From Comamonas sp. B21-038 (GTDB lineage: Bacteria; Pseudomonadota; Gammaproteobacteria; Burkholderiales; Burkholderiaceae_C): a stretch of DNA of 64,000 bases. A program made the translations under genes and the position numbers. The notes under the pieces are model-generated. The model did no database searches and was not told where the DNA came from. It saw nothing but the letters and a program-made list of their open reading frames with translations. Numbering within the stretch: position 1 is the first letter of the stretch; each line of letters begins with the position of its first letter. The DNA lies in assembly GCF_022387135.1 (NCBI RefSeq), contig NZ_CP092462.1:3348001-3412000 (forward strand), given 5' to 3'. Below, piece by piece: positions 1 through 9,035 of the stretch.

Positions 1-1433
1 ATCATGTTGAAATCGGCGAACTGCATCGGGTAGTCGGCATAGCGGCGCGGCATACCGGCCAGGCCCAGGAAGTGCATCGGGAAGAAGGTGATGTTGAAGA
101 AGATCAGCGAGCCCCAGAAGTGGATGCGGCCGCGCGATTCGGAATACATCACGCCCGTCCACTTGGGCGCCCAGTAGTAGTAGCCGGCAAACATCGAGAA
201 CAGCGAGCCCGCCACCAGCACATAGTGGAAGTGCGCCACCACATAGTAGGTGTCCTGCAGCTGGATATCGATCGGCGCCATCGACAGGATCAGGCCGGTG
301 AAGCCGCCCATCGTGAACACGAAGATGAAGCCCACCGAGAACAGCATCGGCGTCTCGAAGGTCATCGAGCCGCGCCACATCGTCGCGACCCAGTTGAAGA
401 TCTTCACCGCCGTCGGCACCGAGATCAGCATCGTCGCGTACATGAAGAACAGCTGGCCAGTCACCGGCATGCCGGTGGTGAACATGTGGTGTGCCCAGAC
501 GATGAAGGACAGGATCGCAATCGCCGCCACCGCATAGACCATCGAGGCATAGCCAAACAGCTTCTTGCGGCTGAAGGCCGGCACGATCTGGCTGATGATG
601 CCAAAGGCCGGCAAGATCATGATGTAGACCTCGGGGTGGCCGAAGAACCAGAAGATATGCTGGTACATCACCGGATCACCACCGCCGGCGGGGTTGAAGA
701 AGCTGGTGCCGAAGTGGCGGTCGGTCAGGGTCATCGTGATGGCGCCGGCGAGCACCGGCATCACGGCGATCAGCAGGTAGGCGGTGATCAGCCAGGTCCA
801 GGCGAACATCGGCATCTTCATCAAGGTCATGCCCGGCGCGCGCATGTTCAGGATCGTGACGATGATGTTGATCGAGCCCATGATCGACGAGGCACCCATG
901 ATGTGCATCGCAAAAATGCTGGTGTCCATCGAAGGACCCATTTGCAGGGTCAGTGGCGCATACAAGGTCCAGCCCGCAGCGGGTGCCCCACCAGGCATGA
1001 AGAACGAGCCCACCAGCATCAGGCCGGCCGGGATCATCAGCCAGAAGCTGAAATTGTTCATGCGGGCAAAGGCCATGTCGCTCGCGCCAATCTGCAGCGG
1101 CAGCATCCAGTTCGCAAAGCCGACAAAGGCCGGCATGATCGCGCCGAACACCATGATCAGCCCGTGCATCGTCGTCAGCTGGTTGAACAGCTCGGGGTTG
1201 ACCAGCTGCAGCCCGGGCTGGAACAGTTCGGCACGGATCAGCAGGGCCAGCACCCCGCCGACCATCAGCATCGTGAACGAAAACAGCAGGTAGAGGGTGC
1301 CGATGTCCTTGTGGTTGGTGGCAAACACCCAGCGGCGCCATCCCGTGGGCGCACCATGGTGGTGGTCGTCATGGGCATGGTCGGCGTGGCCGTGGTCGCT
1401 ATGGCTGGGGTCTGTGGGGAGAACAGCGCTCAT
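1..1433 (-). CDS. ctaD: Cytochrome c oxidase subunit I, 3' end cut by window edge
   Basis: Catalytic subunit of the aa3-type oxidase, which reduces O2 at a heme a3-CuB centre in the inner membrane and pumps protons. Reading from the ATG at 1433 gives a His/Asp-rich N-terminus ([11 protein letters not shown]), then the family hallmarks [25 protein letters not shown] and [12 protein letters not shown] across many hydrophobic segments. About 477 residues are present and the C-terminus lies beyond position 1. It follows ctaC by 39 bases on the same strand, so the two are probably co-transcribed. The His-rich head before the first conserved block is longer than in many homologues. Identification is secure. 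Confidence 0.97.
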   Translation of the reverse strand, partial: MSAVLPTDPSHSDHGHADHAHDDHHHGAPTGWRRWVFATNHKDIGTLYLLFSFTMLMVGGVLALLIRAELFQPGLQLVNPELFNQLTTMHGLIMVFGAIMPAFVGFANWMLPLQIGASDMAFARMNNFSFWLMIPAGLMLVGSFFMPGGAPAAGWTLYAPLTLQMGPSMDTSIFAMHIMGASSIMGSINIIVTILNMRAPGMTLMKMPMFAWTWLITAYLLIAVMPVLAGAITMTLTDRHFGTSFFNPAGGGDPVMYQHIFWFFGHPEVYIMILPAFGIISQIVPAFSRKKLFGYASMVYAVAAIAILSFIVWAHHMFTTGMPVTGQLFFMYATMLISVPTAVKIFNWVATMWRGSMTFETPMLFSVGFIFVFTMGGFTGLILSMAPIDIQLQDTYYVVAHFHYVLVAGSLFSMFAGYYYWAPKWTGVMYSESRGRIHFWGSLIFFNITFFPMHFLGLAGMPRRYADYPMQFADFNM

Positions 1434-1472
1434 AAATCTTGACTCCGATGGCTCTTCTGGGGCTTGCACGCT

Positions 1473-3122
1473 TCAGGGTGCAGCAACAATATCGACACGG
1501 CGCGCCTGGCTGTCAGCGCCCTCGCCTGCGGTGATGGTCTGCGGCTTGCGCAGTTCGATGCGTGCTTCGGCCACGCCCTGCGCGACCAGCAGCTTGGCCA
1601 CCGCCTGGGCGCGCTCCTTGGCCAGCAGCGCATTCTGATCGGCATTGCCAGTGCCATCGACAAAACCGGACAACGCTACCTTGCCGCTCTGGCCGGCCAG
1701 GGTCGCGGCCGCCTTCTTCACGGCTTCCTGCGCTGCGCCGTCCAGCTCGCTCTTGCCGCTGGCAAACAGCACTTGGGAGATGGGCGCTTCTGCGGCTGCT
1801 GCAGCATTGGCACCGGCCGACTCAGCGGCTGCTGGTGCTGCTGGTGGTGCTGGTACAGCCGGTGCTGCTGGGGCCGCAGAGGCTGCCCCTTCCGCTGGCG
1901 CTGCGCCCGGTGCAGCAGCAGCGGCTGGCGTGGCCGAACCTCCGCCTTCAGGGAAGGTGCCGCCCCGTGCAGCGACAAACTGGGCGGGTTGCACCATCGT
2001 GCCCGTCTTGTTGCTCCAGTGGTTCTTGGTGAAGGTGACCACCGCCGCGAGGTCGGTATCACTCAGTTGCTTCCAGGACGGCATGGCCCCGTTGGCGCGG
2101 CCTTCCAGCACCGTGTGCATCATGTCGGCCGTCGGGCCCAGTACCACCGGGCTGCCATCGAGCGCCTTGATCGGGCCGGCGCCCTTGCCGTTGGCCTGGT
2201 GGCACGCGGCGCAGTTGGCGGCATAGACCTTTTCGCCGCGGGCCACCAATGCGGCCAGCTCCCAGACCTTGTTGGGATCATCAGCCTGTGCGGCCAGCAG
2301 CTTCTTTTGCTCAGCCACCCAGGCGCTGTAATCACTGGCCGACAGCACCTTCACATGGATGGGCATGTAGGCATGCTCCTTGCCGCAGAGCTCGGCGCAC
2401 TGGCCATAGTAGTCGCCGGTCTTTTCGGCACGGAACCAGGTGTCACGCACAAAGCCCGGAATCGCATCCTGTTTGATGCCGAAGGCCGGCACCATGAAAG
2501 AGTGGATCACGTCGGCAGCGGTGGTGATGATGCGCACCTTCTTGTCGACCGGCACGACCAGAGGCTTGTCGACGCGCAGCAGGTAGTCATTGGGCGCCTT
2601 GGAGACATCGCCGCTGTTCGACATCGCACGCTGGCCGCTGTCCAGGGTGGAGATAAAGCTCAGGCCTTCGCCTTCGCCGGTCAGGTAGTCATAGCCCCAT
2701 TTCCACTGGTAACCGGTGACCTTGACCGTCAGATCGGCATTGGTGGTGTCCTTTTGCGCGACCAGCACCTTGGTGGCTGGCAGGGCCATCAGGATCACGA
2801 TGATGAACGGCAGCACGGTCCAGGTGACCTCGACCGTGACCGATTCATGGAAGGTGGCAGGCACGGCTCCCTTGGATTTGCGGTGCTTCCAGATCGCATA
2901 GAACATCACCGCGAACACACCGACAAAGATGATGGTGCAGATCCAGAGCATCATCCAGTGCAGCGTGTGTTGCTCCTGGGCAATACGGGTAACGGGGGGA
3001 GCCAGGTTCATCTGCCCTACGGCCGGGCCGCCGGGAAGACTTTGCACCGCATGGGCTGCGGAAGTGAGGCCGGATGCCACCAGCAGCAGCCAAGAAGCCA
3101 GCTTATGAGAATCACTTTTCAT
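1473..3122 (-). CDS. ctaC: Cytochrome c oxidase subunit II with cytochrome c and OmpA-like C-terminal domains
   Basis: Electron-entry subunit of the aa3 oxidase; 549 residues from the ATG at 3122 (a GTG at 3131 is an alternative, with GAGAAG only 3 bases before it). Order: signal peptide (about 1-25), two membrane helices (about 56-78 and 100-118), cupredoxin domain with the CuA ligands H207, C242, C246, H250 and M253, then a fused cytochrome c domain (CAACH at 304-308, M347 a possible distal ligand). A long Ala/Pro linker (about 395-450) follows, and then a C-terminal OmpA-like domain (LFASGKSELDGAA...ALLAKERAQAVAKLL) resembling peptidoglycan-binding OmpA/MotB modules. The caa3-type fusion is well known; the extra OmpA-like module makes the protein far longer than a standard subunit II (about 280-380). 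Confidence 0.95.
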   Translation of the reverse strand: MKSDSHKLASWLLLVASGLTSAAHAVQSLPGGPAVGQMNLAPPVTRIAQEQHTLHWMMLWICTIIFVGVFAVMFYAIWKHRKSKGAVPATFHESVTVEVTWTVLPFIIVILMALPATKVLVAQKDTTNADLTVKVTGYQWKWGYDYLTGEGEGLSFISTLDSGQRAMSNSGDVSKAPNDYLLRVDKPLVVPVDKKVRIITTAADVIHSFMVPAFGIKQDAIPGFVRDTWFRAEKTGDYYGQCAELCGKEHAYMPIHVKVLSASDYSAWVAEQKKLLAAQADDPNKVWELAALVARGEKVYAANCAACHQANGKGAGPIKALDGSPVVLGPTADMMHTVLEGRANGAMPSWKQLSDTDLAAVVTFTKNHWSNKTGTMVQPAQFVAARGGTFPEGGGSATPAAAAAPGAAPAEGAASAAPAAPAVPAPPAAPAAAESAGANAAAAAEAPISQVLFASGKSELDGAAQEAVKKAAATLAGQSGKVALSGFVDGTGNADQNALLAKERAQAVAKLLVAQGVAEARIELRKPQTITAGEGADSQARRVDIVAAP

Positions 3123-3326
3123 AGTTGTCACTTACTTCTCATCTTCTCATCGTTATATAGGGCAGGCTGAATGATGTGGGGGACAACATCCAGCCGCGTG
3201 GTGCAGACACCGCCGGGCGCATCTCCGCTTGCACCCGTACCACTTGGTCGTTACAGCGAGCATGGCCGCAACCGCGCAAGATTGCAACCCATGCAATCCC
3301 GGGATCATAGGAGATTGACAACAGCG

Positions 3327-3346
3327 GCTGTCCACCACTGGACAGC
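3327..3346. promoter_or_regulatory. 7-bp inverted repeat upstream of ctaC
   Basis: GCTGTCC and GGACAGC flank a 6-base spacer about 205 bases upstream of the ctaC start, in the 289-base gap before the methyltransferase gene. It could be a protein-binding site or the weak terminator of the upstream gene (no T-run follows it). The rest of this gap shows no convincing gene. Confidence 0.3.
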
Positions 3347-3411
3347 GCAGGAATGTGTTAAGGCGGCGGCACCGCCTGGGCGCTGCGCGCCAGCAGCCGC
3401 AAGCGATGCGG

Positions 3412-4320
3412 TCAGGCCCCGCCTGGTCGCCCTTGGCGCAGCATCTGTTGCATATCCTGCACGCTGATGCTGCTCTCGCCTTGCACCTTCATGCGCGGCG
3501 TGGGCTTGAAGGCATGGCCGTAGATGATCTCGAACGACAGCACCAGACGGCCCTGCTCCTGCGCATCGGCCAACTTGGCCGTCAGCAAGGCGTCGAGCTG
3601 GTCGCGCCACTGGCGGCCGCGCAGGCCGCCAAAGCGGGCCGGGTGCAGGTTGCGGCCCAGCTCACGCAGCTCGGCGCGCAATTGCGCGGCGCCTGAATAC
3701 GACAGGCTGATGCGCTCCATGTCCATCACCGGCTCGGCAAAGCCGGCCTGCACCAGCATATCGCCCCAGTCGTGCATGTCGGTGAACTCATGGCTGGCCG
3801 CAGGCCAGCCCTGGCTCGCATAAGCCGCGCGCAGCTCTTTGAGCGTGTCCGGCCCGAAGCAGGAAAACATCACAAAGCCGTTGACCGCCAGGCTCTGGTG
3901 CCAGGTCTGCAGCAGCTGCTGGGGGTTGGGGTGCTGGTGCAGCGCCATATTGGCCCAGAGCATATGCACACTTCCCGGCGCAGGCAGGCCCCAGTGCAAC
4001 TTGGCCTGGCGCCAGCGGCTCAGTGCCCACCAGGGCTTGTCCAGCTGGCTGCGCAGCAGCGCGGCATGGGCCGGACGGCTTTCGACGATGTGGATGTCAG
4101 CCGCAGGGTAGCGTTCTGCCACCTGCTGGTGCGCCTCCAGCCCGCCGTAAACTGGCTCCCAACTGCACCAGGATTCCGGTTTTTGCACGATCCACTGCAG
4201 GCGCTCCTGCATCCGGCGGCCGACCTCCTCGTGCAGCCAGGGGCTGTGCGCAGGCGCGCGCCGCTGCCAGGCATGGGCGGCTTGGGGGTCGATCGAGGGA
4301 GGTGCGGTAAATTCAGCCAT
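3412..4320 (-). CDS. BioC-like class I SAM methyltransferase
   Basis: 302 residues. The central block HMLWANMALHQHPNP, followed by FSCFGPDTLKELRAAY, is the pattern of betaproteobacterial proteins annotated as malonyl-ACP O-methyltransferase BioC, which primes pimelate synthesis for biotin. The usual glycine-rich SAM loop (GxGxG) is not intact: the matching place reads EPVYGGLEAHQ, after which VESRP may be the acidic motif II. It may therefore be a divergent or changed-specificity relative, and no other bio gene is nearby. It starts 49 bases from the divergent ComF-type gene. Start chosen at the ATG giving MAEFTAPPS; an upstream in-frame extension has atypical composition. Confidence 0.7.
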   Translation of the reverse strand: MAEFTAPPSIDPQAAHAWQRRAPAHSPWLHEEVGRRMQERLQWIVQKPESWCSWEPVYGGLEAHQQVAERYPAADIHIVESRPAHAALLRSQLDKPWWALSRWRQAKLHWGLPAPGSVHMLWANMALHQHPNPQQLLQTWHQSLAVNGFVMFSCFGPDTLKELRAAYASQGWPAASHEFTDMHDWGDMLVQAGFAEPVMDMERISLSYSGAAQLRAELRELGRNLHPARFGGLRGRQWRDQLDALLTAKLADAQEQGRLVLSFEIIYGHAFKPTPRMKVQGESSISVQDMQQMLRQGRPGGA

Positions 4321-4369
4321 GGGGGACACCTGCGCTTTGGCGCGCAGATTATGGATTGGTATAAAAGCA

Positions 4370-5137
4370 ATGACAGCAGCGACACCTGACAAGCACCGGC
4401 CCAGCCTGTGGCAGCGGGCGGCCCAGGTGCTGGGCCACCTGCCCAGCCAATGCCTGGTGTGCCGCAGCTGGCCCAGTGACTGGATCTGTGCGTCCTGCGC
4501 CCAGGTCTGCTGGCAGCCAGGCCTGCGCCGCTGCAGCCGCTGCGCGCTGCCCTTGCCCGCCAGCACCGACGTCTGCGCCGGCTGCCTGCGCGATACACCG
4601 CTGTTGCAGTACTGCCATGCCGCCGTGGACTATAGCCCGCCTTGGGATGGCATGGTGCTGCGGCTCAAATTTCACCAGCAGCTGGCATGGGCAAACCGCA
4701 TGGCCCAATTGCTGCTGCGCACCCCGGGGGTCCTCGCCAGCCTGCAGCAGGCCAGCGTCATTCTGCCGGTGCCCCTGTCTGCCGGCCGCATGCGCGAGCG
4801 CGGCTACAACCAGGCGCTGCTGCTGGCCCAAGCGCTGTGCCGCCAGGCGCCCTCCGGGCTTGTGCGGGCCCAGGTGCAGCCCCACTACCTGCAGCGGCTG
4901 CTGGACACCCCCGCCCAGGCCGGCCTGGACCGCGCGGCCCGGCTGCGCAACCTGCGCCATGTCTTTGCGCTGCGGCCGGGGCTGCAGGCGCAGGATCTGG
5001 GTGCGTGCCCCCTGCTGGTGGATGATGTGATGACCACCGGCGCCACCTTGGGGGCGGTGGCGCAACTGCTACAGACGCGTGGCGCACCGGCCGTGCAAGC
5101 CCTGGTCTTTGCCAGAACGCCGGCGCCGGGCCAATAG
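4370..5137 (+). CDS. ComF family phosphoribosyltransferase-like protein
   Basis: 255 residues. The N-terminus has four Cys pairs (CLVC, CASC, CSRC, CAGC) forming a probable zinc-binding region. The C-terminal half is a type I phosphoribosyltransferase fold with the PRPP-binding motif LLVDDVMTTGATL near the end. Relatives (ComF/GntX) are linked to DNA uptake in naturally competent bacteria, but their reaction is unproven. The ATG at 4370 is preferred because the 17 codons upstream overlap the start of the divergent methyltransferase gene. trmL follows after 64 bases. Confidence 0.9.
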   Translation: MTAATPDKHRPSLWQRAAQVLGHLPSQCLVCRSWPSDWICASCAQVCWQPGLRRCSRCALPLPASTDVCAGCLRDTPLLQYCHAAVDYSPPWDGMVLRLKFHQQLAWANRMAQLLLRTPGVLASLQQASVILPVPLSAGRMRERGYNQALLLAQALCRQAPSGLVRAQVQPHYLQRLLDTPAQAGLDRAARLRNLRHVFALRPGLQAQDLGACPLLVDDVMTTGATLGAVAQLLQTRGAPAVQALVFARTPAPGQ

Positions 5138-5201
5138 CGCAGCAGCCCACCCCTGTTTGGCCGGGCCGCTACACTGGCGCCCTTGTTTTTGCGCATTTGC
5201 C

Positions 5202-5687
5202 ATGTTCAACGTCGTCCTGGTCGAACCCGAAATCCCCCCCAACACCGGTAATGTGATCCGTCTGTGTGCCAACACCGGCAGCCGCCTGCACCTGATCGAG
5301 CCGCTGGGCTTTTCGATGGAAGACCGCCTGATGCGCCGCGCCGGCCTGGACTACCACGAGTACGCCGCCACCCAGCGCCATGCCAGTTGGGAAGCCTTCC
5401 TGGAGCGCATGCAGCCGGCCGCCGACCGCATGTTTGCGATGACCACCCATGGCAGCAGCCCGGCCTTTGATGTGCGCTTTCAGCCCGGCGACTGGCTGGT
5501 GTTTGGCTGCGAAACCCGGGGCTTGCCCATCGCCGTGCGCGAAAGCTTTCCCACCAGCCAGCGGGTGCGCCTGCCGATGGTGGCCGGCCAGCGCAGCCTC
5601 AACCTCTCAAATGCCGTGGCAGTGACCGTGTTCGAGGCCTGGCGCCAGAACGGCTTTGCGATGCCGGACGGCACGCGGGCGCAGTAA
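5202..5687 (+). CDS. trmL: tRNA (cytidine/uridine(34)-2'-O)-methyltransferase
   Basis: 161 residues, the normal size for TrmL, a SPOUT-class enzyme that 2'-O-methylates the wobble base of tRNA-Leu. Signature pieces are visible: EPEIPPNTGNVIRLCANTG (about 9-27), LVFGCETRGLP (about 96-106), and SLNLSNAVAV (about 132-141), which forms the trefoil-knot SAM site. A TACACT -10-like box lies at 5171-5176, 25 bases before the start, and there is no strong Shine-Dalgarno. It converges with the LysE-type gene, with a GC-rich hairpin between them. Confidence 0.95.
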   Translation: MFNVVLVEPEIPPNTGNVIRLCANTGSRLHLIEPLGFSMEDRLMRRAGLDYHEYAATQRHASWEAFLERMQPAADRMFAMTTHGSSPAFDVRFQPGDWLVFGCETRGLPIAVRESFPTSQRVRLPMVAGQRSLNLSNAVAVTVFEAWRQNGFAMPDGTRAQ

Positions 5688-5696
5688 TCACCCACC

Positions 5697-5719
5697 AGCC
5701 CCGCCACCCCAGCGGGGCT
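5697..5719. terminator. Hairpin between convergent trmL and LysE-type genes
   Basis: Perfect 8-bp stem AGCCCCGC / GCGGGGCT with a 7-base loop, directly between the two convergent stop codons. No T-run follows on either side, so it is a likely but atypical bidirectional terminator. Confidence 0.6.
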
Positions 5720-5726
5720 CTCCGGC

Positions 5727-6365
5727 TCAAGCCGCGTTTTGCGTGCGCTTGACGAAGAACAGGCCCATGCCCACCAGCATCAGCAAGCCGCCAAACACCT
5801 TGTTCTGGATACGCATCGCGCGGCTGTCGCGCAGCAGGCGGCGCAGCACGCTGGCGCTACCGGCGTAGCCATGCATCACCACCGTGTCGACCGCCAACGT
5901 GGTGGCAGCCAGAATCAGCAGCTGCAGCCACAGCGGGCGCTCCGTGGTCATGAACTGGGGCAGCACTGCCACCATGAAGATGATGCCTTTGGGATTGGTG
6001 GCATTGGTCAAAAAGCCGCTCAGCGCGCGCTTTTGCCAGCTGCCGCTGGCGGGCTGCTCGGCCTCGGTATCGATGATGCCGCCCTTGGCGCGCCACTGTG
6101 CAAAGCCGATGTAGATCAGGTAGCAGGCGCCGACGATCTTGACGGCATTGAAGGCCGTCTCCGATGCGATCAGCAGCGAGCCAACACCGGCACCGGCAAT
6201 CAGCAGAATCAGCAGCAGGCCCAGTTGCAGGCCCAGGATGGTGGCACTGGTCTTGCGCACCCCGTAGGAGAGCCCGTGGCTCATAGACAACACGGCGCCC
6301 GATCCGGGAGATACGGCAATGATGCAAGCCGCAACGAGATACGCCATCCAAGTATGCAAGTCCAT
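5727..6365 (-). CDS. LysE/RhtB family amino-acid exporter
   Basis: 212 residues with about six hydrophobic helices and no signal peptide. The N-terminal SPGSGAVLSMSHGLSYGVRK matches the SPGP motif and following loop of LysE/RhtB exporters, which efflux amino acids or their derivatives from the cytoplasm. GFLTNATNPKGIIFMVAVLPQF is the conserved mid-protein loop. It carries SPGS rather than SPGP. The substrate cannot be told from sequence. Monocistronic, convergent with trmL. Confidence 0.9.
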   Translation of the reverse strand: MDLHTWMAYLVAACIIAVSPGSGAVLSMSHGLSYGVRKTSATILGLQLGLLLILLIAGAGVGSLLIASETAFNAVKIVGACYLIYIGFAQWRAKGGIIDTEAEQPASGSWQKRALSGFLTNATNPKGIIFMVAVLPQFMTTERPLWLQLLILAATTLAVDTVVMHGYAGSASVLRRLLRDSRAMRIQNKVFGGLLMLVGMGLFFVKRTQNAA

Positions 6366-6610
6366 GGTTCATCCTGGGGCAGCGGAGCCGTCCGCCACCA
6401 ACACAGCCCCTTTGGGGCAAAGCGAGGATTATCACGCGGCCAGGCCAGGCACGCAGGCGCTGCGGCCATTGCCGCACTCTATTTTTTGATAGCTAGCGCG
6501 GCAATACCCACAAGCGCCAACCGCAAAACATTGCAATAAATTACCGTGACCCGGCAAATAAAAGTAATCTGTGCACCGCAACTACAAAACACCGATAACA
6601 AACCGCAAGC

Positions 6611-8485
6611 ATGGAACACGCACCCGCCTGGCTTACCTATACCTTTCTCTACCTGGCTGCCGCCGTCATTGCGGTGCCCATCTCCCGGGCGCTGGGCTTG
6701 GGCACCATCATCGGCTACCTGGTCGCCGGCATGATCATTGGCCCCAGCGGCCTGCAGCTGGTCAGCAACGTCCAGGACATTCTGCATTTTTCCGAGTTCG
6801 GCGTGGTGCTGATGCTGTTCCTGATCGGGCTGGAGCTGCAGCCCAGCCGCTTGTGGAGCATGCGCCGCCCCATCTTCGGTGTCGGCACGGCCCAGGTGCT
6901 GCTGTGCACTGCCGGCCTGTTTGCCGCTGGCCTGGTTTTTGGCTATGACTGGCATCTGGCGCTGATTGCGGCGCTGGGCCTGGCGCTGTCATCCACGGCG
7001 ATCGCGCTGCAAAGCATTGCCGAGCGCAACCTGATGTCCACCACCAGCGGCAAGACCAGTTTTGCGATTTTGCTGTTCCAGGACGTGGCGGCGATCCCGA
7101 TCCTGGCACTGATTCCGCTGCTGGCCGTGGGCCACCAGGCTGCGCAGAACGACGGCAATGTGCTGATGGAAATCGGCAAGACGCTGGCCATCATCGTGGC
7201 CGTCATTCTGGTGGGCCGCTACCTGCTGCGCCCTGTGCTGCGCTGGATTGCCCAAAGCGAGTCGCGCGAGATATCGACCGCCACCGCGCTGCTGCTGGTC
7301 GTGGGCATTGCGTTCTTGATGCTGCAGATCGGCCTGTCGATGGCGCTGGGCGCCTTCCTCGCCGGCGTGCTGCTGGCCGACAGCGAATTCCGCGCCGAGC
7401 TGGAAGCCGATATCGAGCCTTTCAAGGGGCTGCTGCTCGGTCTGTTTTTCATTGCCGTGGGCATGAGCATCGACTTCTCCGTCATCCTGCAGGCGCCGCT
7501 GACGATGCTGGTGCTGGTGCTGCTGTTCCTGCTGATCAAGTCCGTGGTCATCTATGGGCTCGCCAAGCTGCTGCGCATGCCGGTGCAGGAGCGCCCTCTC
7601 TTCACCTTGCTGCTGGCCCAGGGCGGTGAGTTCGCCTTTGTGGTGTTCAGCGCCGCCCAGGCGCAGCGCATCTTGACGCCCCAGCAGTCCTCGCTGCTGA
7701 TCGGCTCGGTGGCCATCTCGATGGTGGCCACACCGCTGATCGTGGCCGCAATGGACCGCTGGCTGATGCCCCGTTTTGCCAACCTGACCAAGGGCGACGA
7801 TGTGCCACCCGAGCTCAGCGAGCAGCAGGAAGCGACGGTGCTGATCGCCGGTTTCGGCCGCTACGGCCAGATCGTCACCCGCGTGCTGCTGAGCCAGGGC
7901 ATCAAGGCCGTCATCCTGGACCACAGTGTCGAGATGCTGGAGGTGGCGCAGAACTTTGGCTACCGGGTGTTCTATGGCGACGCTACGCGCCAGGACCTGC
8001 TGCGCATTGCCGGCGCGGAAAAAGCCGAGGTGATGGTGATCGCGGTCGATGACGAGCTGCAGACCAACCAGATCGTGCGCCTGGTGCAGCAGCATTTTCC
8101 GCACCTCAAGATCGTCGCCCGGGCCAAGGATGTGGCGCATTGGTATGCGCTGCGCGACATGGGCGTGCACCATGTTGACCGCGAGGTGTTCGACTCCAGC
8201 CTGCAAACGGCCGAGAAGGCGCTGGAGTTGATGGGCTACAGCGAAGAAGATGCGCAGTATGTGGTGACCGTGTTCCGCGCGCACAACATCGAGCTGTCGG
8301 ACAAGATGTACGAGCACCACCATGACCGCGAAACCATGCTGGCCGTTGCCAAGCAAGGCCGCGAGCAGCTGGTCGAGCAAATGGCCCGTGAGCGCCAGGA
8401 GCGCCAGGAGCAGGTGCAGGAAGCCAAGGACGCACCGAGCAGCCCCTACCCGCCGCCGCCCGAAGACCCGCACAGCCAGATCTGA
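6611..8485 (+). CDS. CPA2 monovalent cation:proton antiporter, Kef type with RCK domain
   Basis: 624 residues, close to KefC (about 620). Residues 1 to about 385 form the multi-helix Na/H-exchanger domain (ALGLALSSTAIALQ, LLFQDVAAIPILALIP, MALGAFLAGVLLADSEFR). The cytosolic TrkA-N/RCK domain starts near 408 with the nucleotide-binding loop GFGRYG (414-419). A charged Gln/Glu/Arg-rich tail (about 570-610) ends in PYPPPPEDP. Kef systems release K+ (acidifying the cytoplasm) during electrophile stress, gated by glutathione adducts. No KefF/KefG-like partner is nearby, so glutathione gating is uncertain. The 245 bases upstream hold an AT-rich tract with a GATAGCTA element. Confidence 0.93.
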   Translation: MEHAPAWLTYTFLYLAAAVIAVPISRALGLGTIIGYLVAGMIIGPSGLQLVSNVQDILHFSEFGVVLMLFLIGLELQPSRLWSMRRPIFGVGTAQVLLCTAGLFAAGLVFGYDWHLALIAALGLALSSTAIALQSIAERNLMSTTSGKTSFAILLFQDVAAIPILALIPLLAVGHQAAQNDGNVLMEIGKTLAIIVAVILVGRYLLRPVLRWIAQSESREISTATALLLVVGIAFLMLQIGLSMALGAFLAGVLLADSEFRAELEADIEPFKGLLLGLFFIAVGMSIDFSVILQAPLTMLVLVLLFLLIKSVVIYGLAKLLRMPVQERPLFTLLLAQGGEFAFVVFSAAQAQRILTPQQSSLLIGSVAISMVATPLIVAAMDRWLMPRFANLTKGDDVPPELSEQQEATVLIAGFGRYGQIVTRVLLSQGIKAVILDHSVEMLEVAQNFGYRVFYGDATRQDLLRIAGAEKAEVMVIAVDDELQTNQIVRLVQQHFPHLKIVARAKDVAHWYALRDMGVHHVDREVFDSSLQTAEKALELMGYSEEDAQYVVTVFRAHNIELSDKMYEHHHDRETMLAVAKQGREQLVEQMARERQERQEQVQEAKDAPSSPYPPPPEDPHSQI

Positions 8486-8579
8486 GAACCTGTTGACAAG
8501 CGCCAGGCACCGGCCGCCCTTCCACCGGCTTAACCACAGCCCAGCGTGGCCGCCCAGCGCATGCTACGCTGTGCGCCCT

Positions 8580-9014
8580 ATGTTCAACCCCTCCCAAGCC
8601 GATGTCCGGCGCTTTTTTTGCGCCGCCAATGCCAAGCACCAGGCGGGCCAGCCGATGGAAGCCATCGAGACCCTGGCCAGCCTGTGGATCGATGAGCACC
8701 CGGAATACCGTGAAGACCTGAGCGACGTGGATGCGGCCATTGCCCGCAACTACGACCTGACGCCGGAAAAGACCAATCCCTTCCTGCACCTGTCGATGCA
8801 CCTGTCGATCAGCGAGCAGTGCAGCATTGACCAGCCGCGCGGTATTCGCCAGGCCGTGGAGCTGCTGGCCAAGCGCCTGGGCTCGTTGCACGACGCCCAC
8901 CATGTGGCCATGGAATGCCTGGGAACGATGCTGTGGGAGAGCCAGCGCTCGGGCCGCCCGCCCGACGGCAATGCCTATGTGGCTGCCGTGCAGCGCCAGG
9001 CTACCAAGGACTGA
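8580..9014 (+). CDS. DUF1841 family protein
   Basis: 144 residues, soluble, without signal peptide. FLHLSMHLSISEQCSIDQPRGIR in the middle and AHHVAMECLGTMLWE near the end are characteristic of a short family found mainly in beta/gammaproteobacteria and of unknown function. It begins 94 bases after the antiporter stop. A TACGCT hexamer (8565-8570) ends 9 bases before the ATG, so transcription may begin almost at the start codon. No function is proposed. Confidence 0.85.
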   Translation: MFNPSQADVRRFFCAANAKHQAGQPMEAIETLASLWIDEHPEYREDLSDVDAAIARNYDLTPEKTNPFLHLSMHLSISEQCSIDQPRGIRQAVELLAKRLGSLHDAHHVAMECLGTMLWESQRSGRPPDGNAYVAAVQRQATKD

Positions 9015-9035
9015 GCGGCTGACGACTGCAGTGCC

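Noticed and set aside
72-1442. 456-codon plus-strand open frame opposite ctaD
   Set aside because: It is antisense to a well-supported oxidase gene and its His/Gln/Arg-rich translation is a codon-bias shadow.
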